Counted from the stretch's first letter, positions 41,669 through 51,677 are shown. The stretch is 64,000 nt of DNA from Sediminibacillus terrae (GCF_009602435.1 NZ_VZDQ01000021.1:434001-498000), one strand, 5' to 3'. Program-made: numbers and translations. Notes: generated from the sequence alone by a model not told the origin.

Positions 41669-42643
41669 TCACCAATGGATTTCTGCGGAATACAGATTTT
41701 CTTCACAACCATCTGGTTTGCGAACCTTCAATGCGCCATCTTCTGCAAGCCCTATAATTTCTGCTTTATACTTTTGCTTATTTGCAGATACGCTTACCTG
41801 ATCACCAATTTTATAGCCATAATGTTCCCATTTCTCTTTTACAGCTTTAAAACCATGATGAAGATAATTTTCATAGTGCATTTCAAAAGCAGCTAATATT
41901 TGTTGTATGATAGGAGCTAAATCCCAATCAGTGCCAGTCTCATGCTTTAGTGATGTCGCCGTCTTCTGAATGTCTTCAGGAAGGTCGGTTATTGACTGAT
42001 TGACATTCATGCCTATCCCCAAAACTATGTATTGAATTTCATCTTGCTCGGCCTGCATTTCCGTTAAAATTCCGGCAGCCTTGCGATCTTGAAAGAATAT
42101 GTCGTTCGGCCACTTTATTGCAGGTTTGGATTTCGTCAATGACTCGATGGTTTCAGCAAGGGCTACTGCTGTCAGCAACGTAATCTGCGGTGCCTTGTAA
42201 GGCAGGATTGGAGGACGAAGGATCATACTCATCCAAATTCCTTCCGTTTTTGCTGAGTGCCACTTCCGGCCCATTCTTCCTTTACCTGCTGTTTGTTCAT
42301 CGGCAAGGATGACTGTACCTTCTTCAGATCCTTTCTGGGCAAGTTGATGTCCGATTGCTTGAGTGGATTCAACAACTGGATAATGAAACAGTTGTTTTCC
42401 TGCCCATGTGGTCCTCAACCCCCATTTCACGGAACTTGCACTTAGCTTATCAGGCTGGCCGCTTATGCGATATCCTTTTCTGGGGATGGCCTGCACTTGG
42501 TATCCTTCTTTCTCCAACTCTTTCATATGCTTCCATACTGCTGTGCGGGAAATCCCCAGATTTTCTGAAAGCTCCTGGCCAGAAATAAATGACTGATTAT
42601 TTCTTTTCAGAAGTTCAATCAGTTGATTGCGGGTGGTATTCAC
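41669..42643 (-). CDS. birA: biotin-protein ligase and biotin repressor BirA
   Basis: Bifunctional protein that attaches biotin to carboxylase carriers and represses biotin genes. 324 residues: N-terminal winged helix (about 1-60; ISRTAVWKHMKELEKEGY), catalytic core with GKGRMGRKWHSAKTEGIWMS (about 113-132, biotinyl-AMP loop) and KWPNDIFF (about 176-183), and a C-terminal SH3-like domain. The start GTG 42643 lies 29 bases inside the end of cca, an overlap larger than usual, with GAAGGAG 10 bases upstream. Same strand and operon as panBCD. Confidence 0.93.
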   Translation of the reverse strand: MNTTRNQLIELLKRNNQSFISGQELSENLGISRTAVWKHMKELEKEGYQVQAIPRKGYRISGQPDKLSASSVKWGLRTTWAGKQLFHYPVVESTQAIGHQLAQKGSEEGTVILADEQTAGKGRMGRKWHSAKTEGIWMSMILRPPILPYKAPQITLLTAVALAETIESLTKSKPAIKWPNDIFFQDRKAAGILTEMQAEQDEIQYIVLGIGMNVNQSITDLPEDIQKTATSLKHETGTDWDLAPIIQQILAAFEMHYENYLHHGFKAVKEKWEHYGYKIGDQVSVSANKQKYKAEIIGLAEDGALKVRKPDGCEENLYSAEIHW

Positions 42644-43817
42644 GTATCAACCACTCCTTCAATGCTTTTTTTTGATTTGGCAGCTCACCGATTACCACCA
42701 TTTTCTCCAAAGTGGTCAGCGCTTGATTGATCCAAGGGCCTTTTTCTCGTTTTGGGAACCATTCGATGAGATCTGCTCCTGTAATGGACAGGTCTTTTTT
42801 GTGCCTGATTGGTAGTGAATTGATCAGCTTGTTGATTTCTTCCCGGCTTATCGGTGATATATAGCTGGTATGCAATCGGATAAAACTGTCTAAGAGATGG
42901 CTGGGCAACCGATAAACAAGCCAGGCATCGATTTGTTTTTGACTGCTGCAGGAAATCGCTTCTAACAAGTGTTCAGCATCTTTTTTTGTTCGATTGGATA
43001 GCTTCCATGCTTTGATCCATTCTGATATTGTGATTCGCTTCTCCCAGTATACCAGCATGCAAATTAGCTCTGCCAACTGTCCAAACGGCACCTTTATATT
43101 CCACAAAAATGCTTGTAAACGCTGATTTCCTTCAAATACAGGCAGACAATCGATAAGGTTTGACTTGTTCAATAACTCGATACCGTTGCTGACAAACGGA
43201 CCGGCAAACAATTTCTCCAATTCCATGGCAATACGCTCGATCGATATTTCCTTTATCATTTCCACTCCACCGGCTAATGCAAAAAATGTCGCTGAATCTA
43301 ATTGATAATCCAGCTGACTGGCAAAACGAAGCGCGCGCAGCATCCGAAGCGGATCTTCTGCAAAACGTTCCGCAGGGACTCCGACCGTACGAATCACTTT
43401 GTTCTTGATGGAGTTTTCCCCATCGTATGGATCAATCACCTTCCCCCGTCTATCCATGGCAATGGCGTTCATCGTGAAATCACGGCGCGCGAGATCTTGT
43501 TCCAAGTCATCGACGAATTCTACTTCATCCGGGTGGCGAAAATCAGAATACCCTTCTTCTACGCGAAAAGTTGTCACTTCGAATGACTCCCCGACATGGC
43601 GCACGATAACAGTTCCATGTTCGATTCCAACCGGTATCACTTTCGGAAAAATCTCCATTACCTGTTCCGGCTTTGCCGATGTCGTAATATCGATGTCGCC
43701 GACCGGTCGACCAATCAAAAAGTCGCGAACTGCTCCACCGACAAAGAAGGCAGAATGACCATGCCGCTCTAGTTTTTCCAATATATCCATTCCATTAGAA
43801 AATGCCGGAAACATCAT
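42615..43817 (-). CDS. cca: CCA-adding tRNA nucleotidyltransferase
   Basis: Adds or repairs the 3'-CCA end of tRNAs without a template. 400 residues, class II type as in B. subtilis (397). The head domain has [22 protein letters not shown] (in blocks, about 23-44; GDIDIT holds the two catalytic Asp), [12 protein letters not shown], then [16 protein letters not shown] (about 145-160) and the amino-acid template helix [10 protein letters not shown]. It starts with ATG overlapping the bshA stop by 4 bases and overlaps birA by 29 bases. Confidence 0.96.
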   Translation of the reverse strand: MMFPAFSNGMDILEKLERHGHSAFFVGGAVRDFLIGRPVGDIDITTSAKPEQVMEIFPKVIPVGIEHGTVIVRHVGESFEVTTFRVEEGYSDFRHPDEVEFVDDLEQDLARRDFTMNAIAMDRRGKVIDPYDGENSIKNKVIRTVGVPAERFAEDPLRMLRALRFASQLDYQLDSATFFALAGGVEMIKEISIERIAMELEKLFAGPFVSNGIELLNKSNLIDCLPVFEGNQRLQAFLWNIKVPFGQLAELICMLVYWEKRITISEWIKAWKLSNRTKKDAEHLLEAISCSSQKQIDAWLVYRLPSHLLDSFIRLHTSYISPISREEINKLINSLPIRHKKDLSITGADLIEWFPKREKGPWINQALTTLEKMVVIGELPNQKKALKEWLIREYHPQSTD

Positions 43818-44947
43818 TTATGATCACCTGTCATCACACCTTCGTAAACTTGCTCATATGCTGCCAATATTTTTTCAGCGCGAAACCGTCCATGAGCCGA
43901 CTGTACGGCCTTTTCTGAAAAAACCTGCCACAAATCCCCGTCCGTGAGCAGTTGGACAGCTCGTTCCGCTACACTCTTTACGTCACCCAGCTCGGTGATA
44001 AAACCAGTGCGCCCATGCTCGATGACTTCCGGGATACCGCCGACATTGGTTCCGATGCAAGGAACACCGCAGGCCATCGCTTCCAAGAGCACCAGCCCGA
44101 AGCTTTCCTTTTCCGATAAAAGCAACTTTAAATCGGCGATTGAAAACAAATCACTGACGTTTATCTGTCGTCCCAGGAACAGGACACGATTTTCTATACC
44201 AAGCCGCTTAACTAACTGGCACATTTCGGAATATTCTGGTCCATCGCCTACAAGCAGTAGTTTCGCCGGCACCTTTTCCTGGATTTCATGAAAGGCAGCG
44301 ATCACATCTGCTACACGTTTAACTTTCCTGAAATTAGAGACATGGATGATGACTTTTTCCTCATCAGTGATGCCATAATCCTGTCTTAGGCGTTGATTTT
44401 CCCGTTGATGATATTCTCGTTCATCGATGAAGTTGTAGATTACTTCTATATTTCTCTCCACTCCAAGCATTTCTTTAGTCTGGGCGACAAGGCTCCGGGA
44501 AACTGCTGTAACGGCATCGGATTGATCGATGCCGTGTTTGATCATCTTGGTCAAACTATTATCGATCCCCAATACTGTAATATCCGTTCCATGCAAGGTG
44601 GTGACGATTTTCACATCATGCTCAGCGATATCCCTTGCCAATATGGCACAAACGGCATGCGGCATTGCATAGTGAACATGAAGAATGTCAAGCTTTTCCT
44701 GATCGATAACTTCTGCCATCTTATTGGCAAGCGCCAAGTCATATGGCGGGTATTGAAAAACGGGGTAGTGATTCAATTCGACTTCGTGGAAATAGATATT
44801 GGAATCCACTCCCTGTAGGCGGAACGGCAAACTGGAAGTGATAAAGTGGATTTCGTTCCCTTGTTTTGCCAGCAGTTTGCCCAATTCTGTCGCAATGACT
44901 CCTGATCCACCAACCGATGGATAACAGGTTATACCGATTTTTTTCAT
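43814..44947 (-). CDS. bshA: N-acetyl-glucosaminyl L-malate synthase BshA
   Basis: GT4 glycosyltransferase that joins UDP-GlcNAc and L-malate, first step of bacillithiol synthesis. 377 residues, identical to B. subtilis in length. [24 protein letters not shown] at the start (in blocks), [19 protein letters not shown], the Gly-rich KVKRVADVI region and the EX7E motif [14 protein letters not shown] (about 281-294) are visible. The start ATG 44947 follows AAGGAAG; the frame continues upstream to 45073 inside mgsA but that part is not coding. Unlike B. subtilis, bshB1 is missing between it and mgsA. Confidence 0.95.
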   Translation of the reverse strand: MKKIGITCYPSVGGSGVIATELGKLLAKQGNEIHFITSSLPFRLQGVDSNIYFHEVELNHYPVFQYPPYDLALANKMAEVIDQEKLDILHVHYAMPHAVCAILARDIAEHDVKIVTTLHGTDITVLGIDNSLTKMIKHGIDQSDAVTAVSRSLVAQTKEMLGVERNIEVIYNFIDEREYHQRENQRLRQDYGITDEEKVIIHVSNFRKVKRVADVIAAFHEIQEKVPAKLLLVGDGPEYSEMCQLVKRLGIENRVLFLGRQINVSDLFSIADLKLLLSEKESFGLVLLEAMACGVPCIGTNVGGIPEVIEHGRTGFITELGDVKSVAERAVQLLTDGDLWQVFSEKAVQSAHGRFRAEKILAAYEQVYEGVMTGDHK

Positions 44948-44966
44948 GATTGACTTCCTTAACTTA

Positions 44967-45368
44967 TTATTTTCCTTTGACAATTTCTCTCCACTGAAAA
45001 TCCCCGTGCTCCAAAGCCCGTACGACAATTTCCGCTGCTCCGAGGTTGGTAGCCAAAGGAATTTGGTAAACATCGCACAGTCTCATCAAGGCACTGACAT
45101 CAGGCTCATGCGGCTGCGCAGTAAGCGGGTCTCGAAAAAAAATGACTACATCCATGTCATTTTGCGCAATCATCGCCCCGATTTGCTGATCACCGCCAAG
45201 TGGCCCTGATTGAAAACGGTGGATATCCATATTGGTTGCTTCAGCTATTTTGGATCCGGTTGTTCCGGTTGCGTATAGCTGATGTTTCTCCAAGATGTGT
45301 GTATAAGCAATGGTGAATTCTATCATGTCTGATTTCTTCTTATCATGTGCTATAAGAGCAATGTTCAC
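44967..45368 (-). CDS. mgsA: methylglyoxal synthase
   Basis: Converts dihydroxyacetone phosphate to methylglyoxal and phosphate, a bypass that frees phosphate. 133 residues. ALIAHDKKK (about 4-12; His and Asp), ATGTTGSKI (phosphate loop), [12 protein letters not shown] (catalytic Asp near 60) and [13 protein letters not shown] (about 78-90) are all present. Located between dapB and bshA, with 10 bases from dapB and 19 from the bshA start. Confidence 0.96.
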   Translation of the reverse strand: MNIALIAHDKKKSDMIEFTIAYTHILEKHQLYATGTTGSKIAEATNMDIHRFQSGPLGGDQQIGAMIAQNDMDVVIFFRDPLTAQPHEPDVSALMRLCDVYQIPLATNLGAAEIVVRALEHGDFQWREIVKGK

Positions 45369-45378
45369 CTTAATCCCC

Positions 45379-46182
45379 TCATTCCAGTAAATTTTCCAAG
45401 CCGTAAACCAATAAATCCAGTTTCATTACATGATCAATCGCCAGTTTCACTCCCGACATAAAGGATTCCCGGTGGAAAGAATCATGTTTAATGGTCAAAT
45501 TCTGGCCGGAAGCTCCGAAAACGACTTCCTGATGTGCCACGAGTCCAGGCAGCCTGACACTGTGGATTTTCATGCCATCGACATCGGCCCCTCTTGCTCC
45601 ATCGATGGTTTCCTTTTCATCCTGGTGGCCCTGCCGCTTGCTTTCCCTCACTTCCTGAATCAACCGGGCGGTTTTTACAGCTGTGCCTGATGGGGCATCA
45701 AGCTTGTTATCATGATGACGTTCGATGATTTCGACGTCGGGAAAATATTTCGCCGCCCATTTGGAAAACTGCATCATCAAAACAGCTCCCAATGCGAAGT
45801 TTGGAGCGATGACCGCTCCTAATTGTTTTTCGTCTGCCAATTTCGTTAATTCTTCGAGTTGGTCCTCCGTGAAACCGGTTGTCCCGACAACCGGACGGAT
45901 GCCATGCTCCAAAGCCGTCTTTGTATGCAAGTATCCGTATTCAGGGGTAGTCAAGTCCACCAGTACATCTGCTTCCACATCGCGGAAACACTCTTCCACG
46001 TTCTCATAAATACGAGCATCAAAAGCAGGCAGTCCATCTATATCCTTCACGAGCATACCGTCGTTCTTACGATCAAGACAAGCGGCAAGTTCCAGGTCAT
46101 CCTGTCTGGCAATCATGCGAAGCGCTTCACTACCCATTTTCCCGCGTGGTCCTGCTACAATCACCTTTGTTTTACTCATCAT
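45379..46182 (-). CDS. dapB: 4-hydroxy-tetrahydrodipicolinate reductase
   Basis: Second step specific to lysine and diaminopimelate (peptidoglycan and spore dipicolinate) synthesis. 267 residues. N-terminal NAD(P)H-binding [10 protein letters not shown] (about 10-19), PVVGTTGF (about 101-108), the catalytic [19 protein letters not shown] (about 151-169, His pair and Lys) and the C-terminal [15 protein letters not shown]. It overlaps the end of ypjD by 11 bases, as in the compact ypjD-dapB unit of Bacillus. Confidence 0.96.
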   Translation of the reverse strand: MMSKTKVIVAGPRGKMGSEALRMIARQDDLELAACLDRKNDGMLVKDIDGLPAFDARIYENVEECFRDVEADVLVDLTTPEYGYLHTKTALEHGIRPVVGTTGFTEDQLEELTKLADEKQLGAVIAPNFALGAVLMMQFSKWAAKYFPDVEIIERHHDNKLDAPSGTAVKTARLIQEVRESKRQGHQDEKETIDGARGADVDGMKIHSVRLPGLVAHQEVVFGASGQNLTIKHDSFHRESFMSGVKLAIDHVMKLDLLVYGLENLLE

Positions 46183-46528
46183 CGTTCACCTCTCCGTCTT
46201 TTCTTGTCCAACGATTTTTGTCTCTTGTCTCTATTTTGCTCATCGACCGTTCAAATGCCTCGGAAAGATCGATACCCAATGAATTGGCAAAGCATATGGC
46301 GACAAATAACACGTCACCTAATTCGTCTTCCATCGTTTTTTCCTGTTCAGAAGCTTTTTTCGGTTTTTCTCCATGATGATGGTTCACTTCCCGTGCCAGT
46401 TCCCCGACTTCTTCCGTGAGCCTCGCCATCAGGCTCAATGGAGAAAAATATCCTTCTTTGAATTGTCCTATGTAATCATCCACTCTTTTTTGCATGTCGA
46501 CGGTGGTATATCCTATTTCGTTATCCAT
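46172..46528 (-). CDS. ypjD: MazG-type nucleotide pyrophosphohydrolase YpjD
   Basis: Predicted NTP pyrophosphohydrolase of 118 residues that cleanses non-canonical nucleotides. MazG fold with [20 protein letters not shown] (about 32-51; EEVGE binds Mg2+) and [22 protein letters not shown] (about 66-87; the ExxD pair). First gene of the long minus-strand run ypjD-dapB-mgsA-bshA-cca-birA-panBCD. The upstream intergenic region of about 185 bases is divergent from the YitT-family gene and must carry its promoter. Confidence 0.92.
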   Translation of the reverse strand: MDNEIGYTTVDMQKRVDDYIGQFKEGYFSPLSLMARLTEEVGELAREVNHHHGEKPKKASEQEKTMEDELGDVLFVAICFANSLGIDLSEAFERSMSKIETRDKNRWTRKDGEVNDDE

Positions 46529-46652
46529 CTCCGATACTCCTTTTTACTGCAACCCCATGCGGAGGAGAGCTTGGCTTTTTTATGTTCAATCAATTAATAT
46601 GTTAGCTAAAAGGAGGTCGTTTGACAAATTTTTAATACAGGAACGGTTAGGA

Positions 46653-46681
46653 TTGTTACCTAGTCGGGGATTGTCTATAAT
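46653..46681 (+). promoter_or_regulatory. sigma-A promoter of the YitT-family gene
   Basis: TTGTTA (46653-46658) and a perfect TATAAT (46676-46681) are separated by 17 bases, about 33 bases before the start codon at 46715. Confidence 0.7.
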
Positions 46682-46714
46682 GGTTAAGGTAATTCTATTA
46701 GAAGAGGTGATGGA

Positions 46715-47590
46715 ATGAGTTTTTTCGGCATCAAATTAAAAAATACACTGTTCATCCTGTTCGGGTCTGCTGTATTTGCTTTCGGAATCGTTCATTTTAA
46801 TATGCAAAATGAACTGGGTGAAGGTGGTTTTACCGGTATAACCTTGCTGTTTTATTTCTTGTGGGGATGGGACCCCGCCATTATGAATATTGTATTGAAT
46901 GTACCGGCATTCATCGTCGGCTGGCGATTTTTAAGCCGCAATACTTTTATTTATACAGTTATAGGAACGTTGGCCGTGTCCTTGTTTTTAAGTATCTTTC
47001 AAGCCCACCAATTTTATCTTCATTTGGAATCCGACATGACGCTGGTTGCGCTTTTTGCCGGAGTGTCAATCGGAATCGGGCTTGGTATCATTTTTCGATA
47101 TGGCGGAACGACAGGCGGGGTCGACATCATTGCCAGAATCGTTCACAAGTATGCCGGATGGAGTATGGGCAAAACCATGTTTCTATTCGACGCCATTGTC
47201 ATCTCCACTTCAATCATCGCTTATTTAGAGCTTGTCGAAGGGATGTACACGCTTGTAGCTGTCTATGTAGCCGCTCGAGTCATCGATTTCATCCAGGAAG
47301 GGGCGTATGCGGCTAGAGGTGCGACCATCATATCCAATCACAGCCACGAAGTTTCTGAAGAAATCATGCGCAGGATGGATAGAGGAGTCACGGTCTTGCA
47401 AGGTAAAGGCAGATATACAGGAGAAAACCGTGAAGTATTGTATTGTGTGGTGGGGAGAAATGAAATCGTACGACTGCAAAATATCATCAACAGTGTTGAC
47501 CCGCATGCATTTGTAGCCGTCACTTCTGTACATGATGTTCTCGGCGAGGGATTTACGCTCGACGAAAATAAACAACCGCTCCAAGACTGA
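46715..47590 (+). CDS. ypjC: YitT/YpjC family membrane protein (DUF2179)
   Basis: Protein of 291 residues with about five to six membrane segments (about 8-180) followed by a soluble C-terminal DUF2179 domain (about 195-290; TIISNHSHEVSEEI, TVLQGKGRYTGENREVLYCVVGRNEI in blocks). EGGFTGITLLFYFLWGWDP and RYGGTTGGVDIIARIV are family signatures. The substrate is unknown; the family is often called YitT, and one neighbour of dapB in B. subtilis is ypjC. Single gene on the plus strand with its own promoter and terminator. Confidence 0.9.
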   Translation: MSFFGIKLKNTLFILFGSAVFAFGIVHFNMQNELGEGGFTGITLLFYFLWGWDPAIMNIVLNVPAFIVGWRFLSRNTFIYTVIGTLAVSLFLSIFQAHQFYLHLESDMTLVALFAGVSIGIGLGIIFRYGGTTGGVDIIARIVHKYAGWSMGKTMFLFDAIVISTSIIAYLELVEGMYTLVAVYVAARVIDFIQEGAYAARGATIISNHSHEVSEEIMRRMDRGVTVLQGKGRYTGENREVLYCVVGRNEIVRLQNIINSVDPHAFVAVTSVHDVLGEGFTLDENKQPLQD

Positions 47591-47698
47591 TCTCGAGAAC
47601 AGCAATGAACCGCTTTTTCTTTCCGACCGGCTGCCATGAGCTCGGCAAACTCGTAAGAAACCCTACAGAAAGAAGGGAATGCTTCAGGGTATTTCCAT

Positions 47699-47748
47699 AA
47701 AAAAACCGAACGAGTTCGAATCCTTAGTTCGAATCACCGTTCGGTTTT
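47699..47748. terminator. bidirectional Rho-independent terminator
   Basis: AAAACCGAACG (47702-47712) pairs with CGTTCGGTTTT (47738-47748), with an inner TTCGAA repeat pair. A-run to the left, T-run to the right. It ends both the ypjC (plus) and the zinc-peptidase (minus) transcripts. Confidence 0.8.
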
Positions 47749-47799
47749 AGCTTGTTAACTATGCTATGCTCTTGGCCCTGACCATGTTTGTCTTATCTT

Positions 47800-48489
47800 T
47801 TAGTCTTCATTTGACACTACAAACATCAAAATAAAGCGGATTAACTCTGCCACAGCAACCATCGCAGCAGCCACATAAGTCAAAGCGGCAGCATTCAACA
47901 CTTTCTTCGTTTTCCGCTCTTCATTATTGCGGATGATGCCGCTGGAAACCAGCTGCCCCATCGCCCGGCTCGAAGCATTGAACTCGACCGGAAGCGTCAC
48001 CAGCTGGAACAATACAGCAAACGACATGAACACAATACCTACGAATACAAGGTTCATCATACCCATAATCGCACCGGCAATGATCAAGATAAAAGACAAA
48101 TTGGAACCTAGATTGGCCAGCGGAAACAGTGAATGCCGGAAACGGAGAAACGCATAAGACTCTGCATCCTGGATTGCATGCCCCACTTCGTGCGCTGCAA
48201 TCGCAGAAGCAGCCATCGAATGACCATGGTAATTGTCTGTGGACAACCGGACAACTTTTTTCCTCGGATCATAGTGATCGGAAAGTGTGCCGCGCGTCTC
48301 CTCGACCTGCACATCGAAAATGCCGTTGTCATCTAATATTTTCCGGGCTACCTGTGCCCCTGTCATATAGGAAGAAGTTGCAACTTGCGAGTATTTTTTG
48401 TAGGTGCTTTTCACTTTTGATTGAGCCCATAAAGGGATGATCATCAAAAGCGCAATATAAATTAAGTAGCCGCCTAAAGAAGCGAACAT
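47800..48489 (-). CDS. membrane zinc metallopeptidase, YugP family
   Basis: Predicted membrane protease of 229 residues of the Zn_peptidase_2/YugP family. One N-terminal membrane helix, the zinc motif AAHEVGHAIQDAE (about 112-124; HEVGH) and three further helices (about 145-225). Substrate unknown. ATG 48489 is chosen, 7 bases after GGAGG; the ATG at 48495 sits too close to that site. It lies between ypjB and the YitT gene, a place where B. subtilis has no such gene, so this is a local insertion or a lineage-specific neighbour. Confidence 0.85.
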   Translation of the reverse strand: MFASLGGYLIYIALLMIIPLWAQSKVKSTYKKYSQVATSSYMTGAQVARKILDDNGIFDVQVEETRGTLSDHYDPRKKVVRLSTDNYHGHSMAASAIAAHEVGHAIQDAESYAFLRFRHSLFPLANLGSNLSFILIIAGAIMGMMNLVFVGIVFMSFAVLFQLVTLPVEFNASSRAMGQLVSSGIIRNNEERKTKKVLNAAALTYVAAAMVAVAELIRFILMFVVSNED

Positions 48490-48559
48490 GCCCATTCCTC
48501 CATCGTTTTAATTTCATTGCTTTCATTAAGGTCAATTTTAGTCAAAAATGAGCAAATAG

Positions 48560-49327
48560 TCAACTATTTTCTCTTTTGTTCTCCTGGCTCTTTCTTTCCC
48601 CTTTATACTTTTTCCAGGCTACATAGGAAAGGGTGATGATAATGAAACCACCGACAGCAGCCACCATGAAAATCAAAGTTAAATTCCGTTTCAATGTGTC
48701 ATCATTTCCTGTTTCTATTTTATGCAATTGATCAGCAGCTTTTATCAAGTTCTCCTGCCCCTTGGGACTGTCCATCGAAGCAAGCAAATACCGGATAGCT
48801 GCACTCGTCTGAATATACTCATCCTCTTCGACAGCCAGCTTTAATGCCGGCTCCATAATATTCCAATGTGTCGTAAAACGATTTTTATCTTGTAAGGAAA
48901 CCTGTTCGTCCCTTGTTGACAGTTGTTCCATTTCATTTTGGAGTTCCTGCTTCCAAGACATCCAAAGTGGTTCCGGTTCATTTTTTAAAGCATCATATAC
49001 AAGAAGCAATGACATTGCATTGGTATACAGCTGCGAACCTTTTTCCTCCGGGACCGCGACAGCTTGCAGGTTTCGTTGCAGAACATCGGCAGCAATTTTT
49101 TCCTTTTCAGCGTCGGTATGTTCGGAAGCATATTGGGTGAATTCGTCTGAATGGTGCTGCAGCAAGGCTTCGGCCTCTTCATATCTTTCCTCCTGTACAA
49201 AGCGGACATACTGGTAGATGGAGGAATGAACATCCTGGTGGTGTGCCAAGACGGCCTTCCCTGATAAAAATGTACCGACGCTCAGCAAAAAACAAAGAAA
49301 TAATCGTGCAAAACTTGTCCTATTCAT
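48560..49327 (-). CDS. ypjB: sporulation protein YpjB
   Basis: Protein of 255 residues with an N-terminal signal helix (about 6-26) and a C-terminal membrane helix (about 216-234); the region between is helical and Gln/Glu-rich. This corresponds to YpjB of B. subtilis, a sporulation-linked protein of unknown function in the order qcrC-ypjA-ypjB. Its ribosome-binding site is GAGAGGGGA. Likely expressed with ypjA, 205 bases upstream, though separate promoters cannot be excluded. Confidence 0.85.
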   Translation of the reverse strand: MNRTSFARLFLCFLLSVGTFLSGKAVLAHHQDVHSSIYQYVRFVQEERYEEAEALLQHHSDEFTQYASEHTDAEKEKIAADVLQRNLQAVAVPEEKGSQLYTNAMSLLLVYDALKNEPEPLWMSWKQELQNEMEQLSTRDEQVSLQDKNRFTTHWNIMEPALKLAVEEDEYIQTSAAIRYLLASMDSPKGQENLIKAADQLHKIETGNDDTLKRNLTLIFMVAAVGGFIIITLSYVAWKKYKGERKSQENKRENS

Positions 49328-49532
49328 CGAGATCCCCTCTCTAACCTATTCCTCTTTCAATGTATGAGAAAGGGGACAAGATTAGACCAGAAAGATAATG
49401 TTTCTAATCGAACATAGCTTAGTACTGTGTGTGCAAGGTGCTCGAATAGTTATCTCCCTGAAAAAGGGGCCATGCTGGTACAGGTCGGTTCGTGAATCCT
49501 GTTGGATAACGGACAGAGATCATGTGAACTTA

Positions 49533-50120
49533 TCATTGGTAAAGATTTCTTTTTCGTTTCTTGTGAACGGTTAAGTAATAAGCAATAGCGACCGAAACAA
49601 TGCTCAGCCAGAAAGTAAAGTAGCCGATTTCATTCATGTAATCTGTTAACGAGGAGTAAACCGGCATCATGCCGAAGACGTAATCAATAATATCATTATG
49701 TAAAGTCCATATGGCTGCCACCATGAGGTGCCGCAGCTTTATTTTATAAAAAGGGGCATATAATAAACCTTGAACAGCCATCGCTCCATGTGAAACCATC
49801 AGCATATACCCCTGCCAGACCAAATCGCCAGTTGTGTACAAAGTAAGCAGGTTCATTATTACTGCCCATACACCATACTTGAATAAGGTGATGATGGCCA
49901 AAGCTTCTACATACGGCGCATTCCTTCCAATTATGAAGAACGCCAGAAAAATACAAAAAAACAGACTTGCCGTCGGACTATCCGGTACAAATGGCAGAAA
50001 AATTGCAGGTGTAACCGCCAATTGGCTTCCATACCAAAAGTAGCCGTAAATCGTACCTATTATATTGACGACGAACAGTGTCCAAAGAAACGGTTTATTG
50101 GTTAATAAATAGTTATACAT
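49533..50120 (-). CDS. ypjA: YpjA membrane protein (DUF1405)
   Basis: Integral membrane protein of 195 residues with about five or six hydrophobic segments, of the DUF1405 family, function unknown. FYxxQLAVTPAIFLPFVPDSP-type loop (about 32-48) and the HGAMAVQGLLYAPFYKIK block (in pieces) match YpjA of B. subtilis. ATG 50120 follows GAAAGGGAG. It is separated from qcrC by a strong terminator at 50141-50176, so it has its own promoter or is reached by partial read-through. Confidence 0.85.
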   Translation of the reverse strand: MYNYLLTNKPFLWTLFVVNIIGTIYGYFWYGSQLAVTPAIFLPFVPDSPTASLFFCIFLAFFIIGRNAPYVEALAIITLFKYGVWAVIMNLLTLYTTGDLVWQGYMLMVSHGAMAVQGLLYAPFYKIKLRHLMVAAIWTLHNDIIDYVFGMMPVYSSLTDYMNEIGYFTFWLSIVSVAIAYYLTVHKKRKRNLYQ

Positions 50121-50140
50121 TTCTTCTCCCTTTCATCCTC

Positions 50141-50176
50141 AAAAAACCCTCGCCTGTAAATGTCGGCGAGGGTTTT
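50141..50176 (-). terminator. Rho-independent terminator of qcrABC
   Basis: CCCTCGCC (50147-50154) pairs with GGCGAGGG (50165-50172); on the minus strand TTTTTT follows. It lies 10 bases after the qcrC stop. Confidence 0.9.
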
Positions 50177-50186
50177 GTAAATTGAC

Positions 50187-50966
50187 TTATTCTCCACTTT
50201 CATTGACTTCGACAATAAACTCAGCCAATTGCTGCAATTCTTCATCGGTACCTTCGAATTGCCCAGGAGGCATATCTCCAATACCGTTTTGAGCTATATC
50301 TTTGATTTCATCTACTGAATGGTCAATGTCTGTTAACGGAGGAGCTGCTGCCCCACCTTCCAGGCTTTCGCCGTGACATTGTATACAGCTGTTGTTTTGA
50401 TAAACTTCATAACCTGGATGATCTTCGTCAATTTCCACTTCCGTTGGCAATTCAGGCGTGTTTTCCTCTGCTCTTTGTTCCCAGTTCACGTGCTCTGCAG
50501 CTTCATAAGTAAGCCAGAAAACACTTGCCATACCCAATAACATCAGCGATACGGCAATTGGACGCTGGGAAACTTTTCTTCCTGGCCTGTTGTCCAGGAA
50601 CGGCGCCAGCAAAAGTCCGCCAAAAGCCAAACCTGGTGCTACGATGGCCCCTATGACAAAATATGGGCCACTGGCAAATTCATACTTCAAGAATTGGTAT
50701 AAAAATAAGAAATACCAGTCTGGCAATGGTATATAACCTGCAGCAGTCGGATCGGCGATTCCTTCAAGTGGCGCCGGATGAGCGGCAGTCAGACATAAGA
50801 AACCAACAAGAAATACCGCCCCAACCAACCATTCTTTCAATAGGAAGTTCGGCCAAAATGCTTCTGTTCTCCCTGGATACTCTGAATAGTCCTTCGGTAT
50901 ATTAGGCTTTCGTTCAGCAGTGATCCGAGAATCACCGACAAACTTCATCCCTTTCCCTTTATGCAC
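50187..50966 (-). CDS. qcrC: menaquinol:cytochrome c reductase cytochrome b/c subunit QcrC
   Basis: Fusion of cytochrome b subunit IV and a c-type cytochrome, in the cytoplasmic membrane. 259 residues: three membrane helices (about 47-66, 101-121, 137-158) with the PDWYFLFLYQF quinol-site block (about 81-91) and a C-terminal heme c domain with CIQCH (about 194-198) and a Met ligand in GDMPPGQF. The GTG at 50966 follows GGAGG. Third gene of the qcrABC operon; transfers electrons from menaquinol to cytochrome c. Confidence 0.96.
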   Translation of the reverse strand: MHKGKGMKFVGDSRITAERKPNIPKDYSEYPGRTEAFWPNFLLKEWLVGAVFLVGFLCLTAAHPAPLEGIADPTAAGYIPLPDWYFLFLYQFLKYEFASGPYFVIGAIVAPGLAFGGLLLAPFLDNRPGRKVSQRPIAVSLMLLGMASVFWLTYEAAEHVNWEQRAEENTPELPTEVEIDEDHPGYEVYQNNSCIQCHGESLEGGAAAPPLTDIDHSVDEIKDIAQNGIGDMPPGQFEGTDEELQQLAEFIVEVNESGE

Positions 50967-50999
50967 AGCTTTCCCTCCTTTTTACGATGTCATCGTTGC

Positions 51000-51674
51000 T
51001 TACAGTGGTCCAGAAATACCTTGCTTTCGGATCAAGATAAAGTGGACAGCCATCAGGGCGAATAACGCAGCCGGCAGGAAAAATACATGAATGGCAAAGA
51101 ATCGGGTCAAGGTTTGTGCACCGACTATGTTTGGATCCCCTGCCAGTAATGTCTTGGTGGCTTCACCGATGAACGGTACTTTCTCGGCTATTTCCAGTGT
51201 TACCTGGGTTGCGAAATAAGCTTTGTTATCCCATGGAAGCAGATAACCAGTCAAGCCTAGGCCGAGCATGATGAAGAACAACAATACACCGACCATCCAA
51301 TTTAATTCACGCGGCTTTTTATACGCTCCCTGGAAAAATACACGTAAAGTATGTAGGAACAACATGACGATTACGACACTGGCACCCCAGTGATGCATTC
51401 CTCTAACGATTTGTCCGTGGGCGACTTCCGTCTGCAAATAGTATACAGATCTCCACGCGTTTTCAATATCCGGTACATAATACATGGTCAAAAACATACC
51501 CGACAGGATTTGGATGACTGTCACAAAAAATGTCAGTCCGCCAAAACAATATACAAACGCCGAAAAGTGATGTGCAGGATTAACGTGTTCCGGCACCTCA
51601 TGGTCGGCAATATCCCGCCACAAAGGCGTAATATCAACGCGCTCGTCTACCCAGTCATAAAGTTTTTGCAGCAT
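51000..51674 (-). CDS. qcrB: menaquinol:cytochrome c reductase cytochrome b QcrB
   Basis: Short-type cytochrome b of 224 residues with four membrane helices. Heme ligands are the His pairs in RGMHHWGASVVIVMLFLHTLRV (in blocks, about 93-114) and FFAIHVFFLPAALFALMAVHFILI (in blocks, about 186-209); QILSGMFLTMYY is the quinol-side helix. Typical of Bacillus bc complexes, where cytochrome b is split between QcrB and QcrC. It follows qcrA at 3 bases. Confidence 0.97.
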   Translation of the reverse strand: MLQKLYDWVDERVDITPLWRDIADHEVPEHVNPAHHFSAFVYCFGGLTFFVTVIQILSGMFLTMYYVPDIENAWRSVYYLQTEVAHGQIVRGMHHWGASVVIVMLFLHTLRVFFQGAYKKPRELNWMVGVLLFFIMLGLGLTGYLLPWDNKAYFATQVTLEIAEKVPFIGEATKTLLAGDPNIVGAQTLTRFFAIHVFFLPAALFALMAVHFILIRKQGISGPL

Positions 51675-51677
51675 AGA

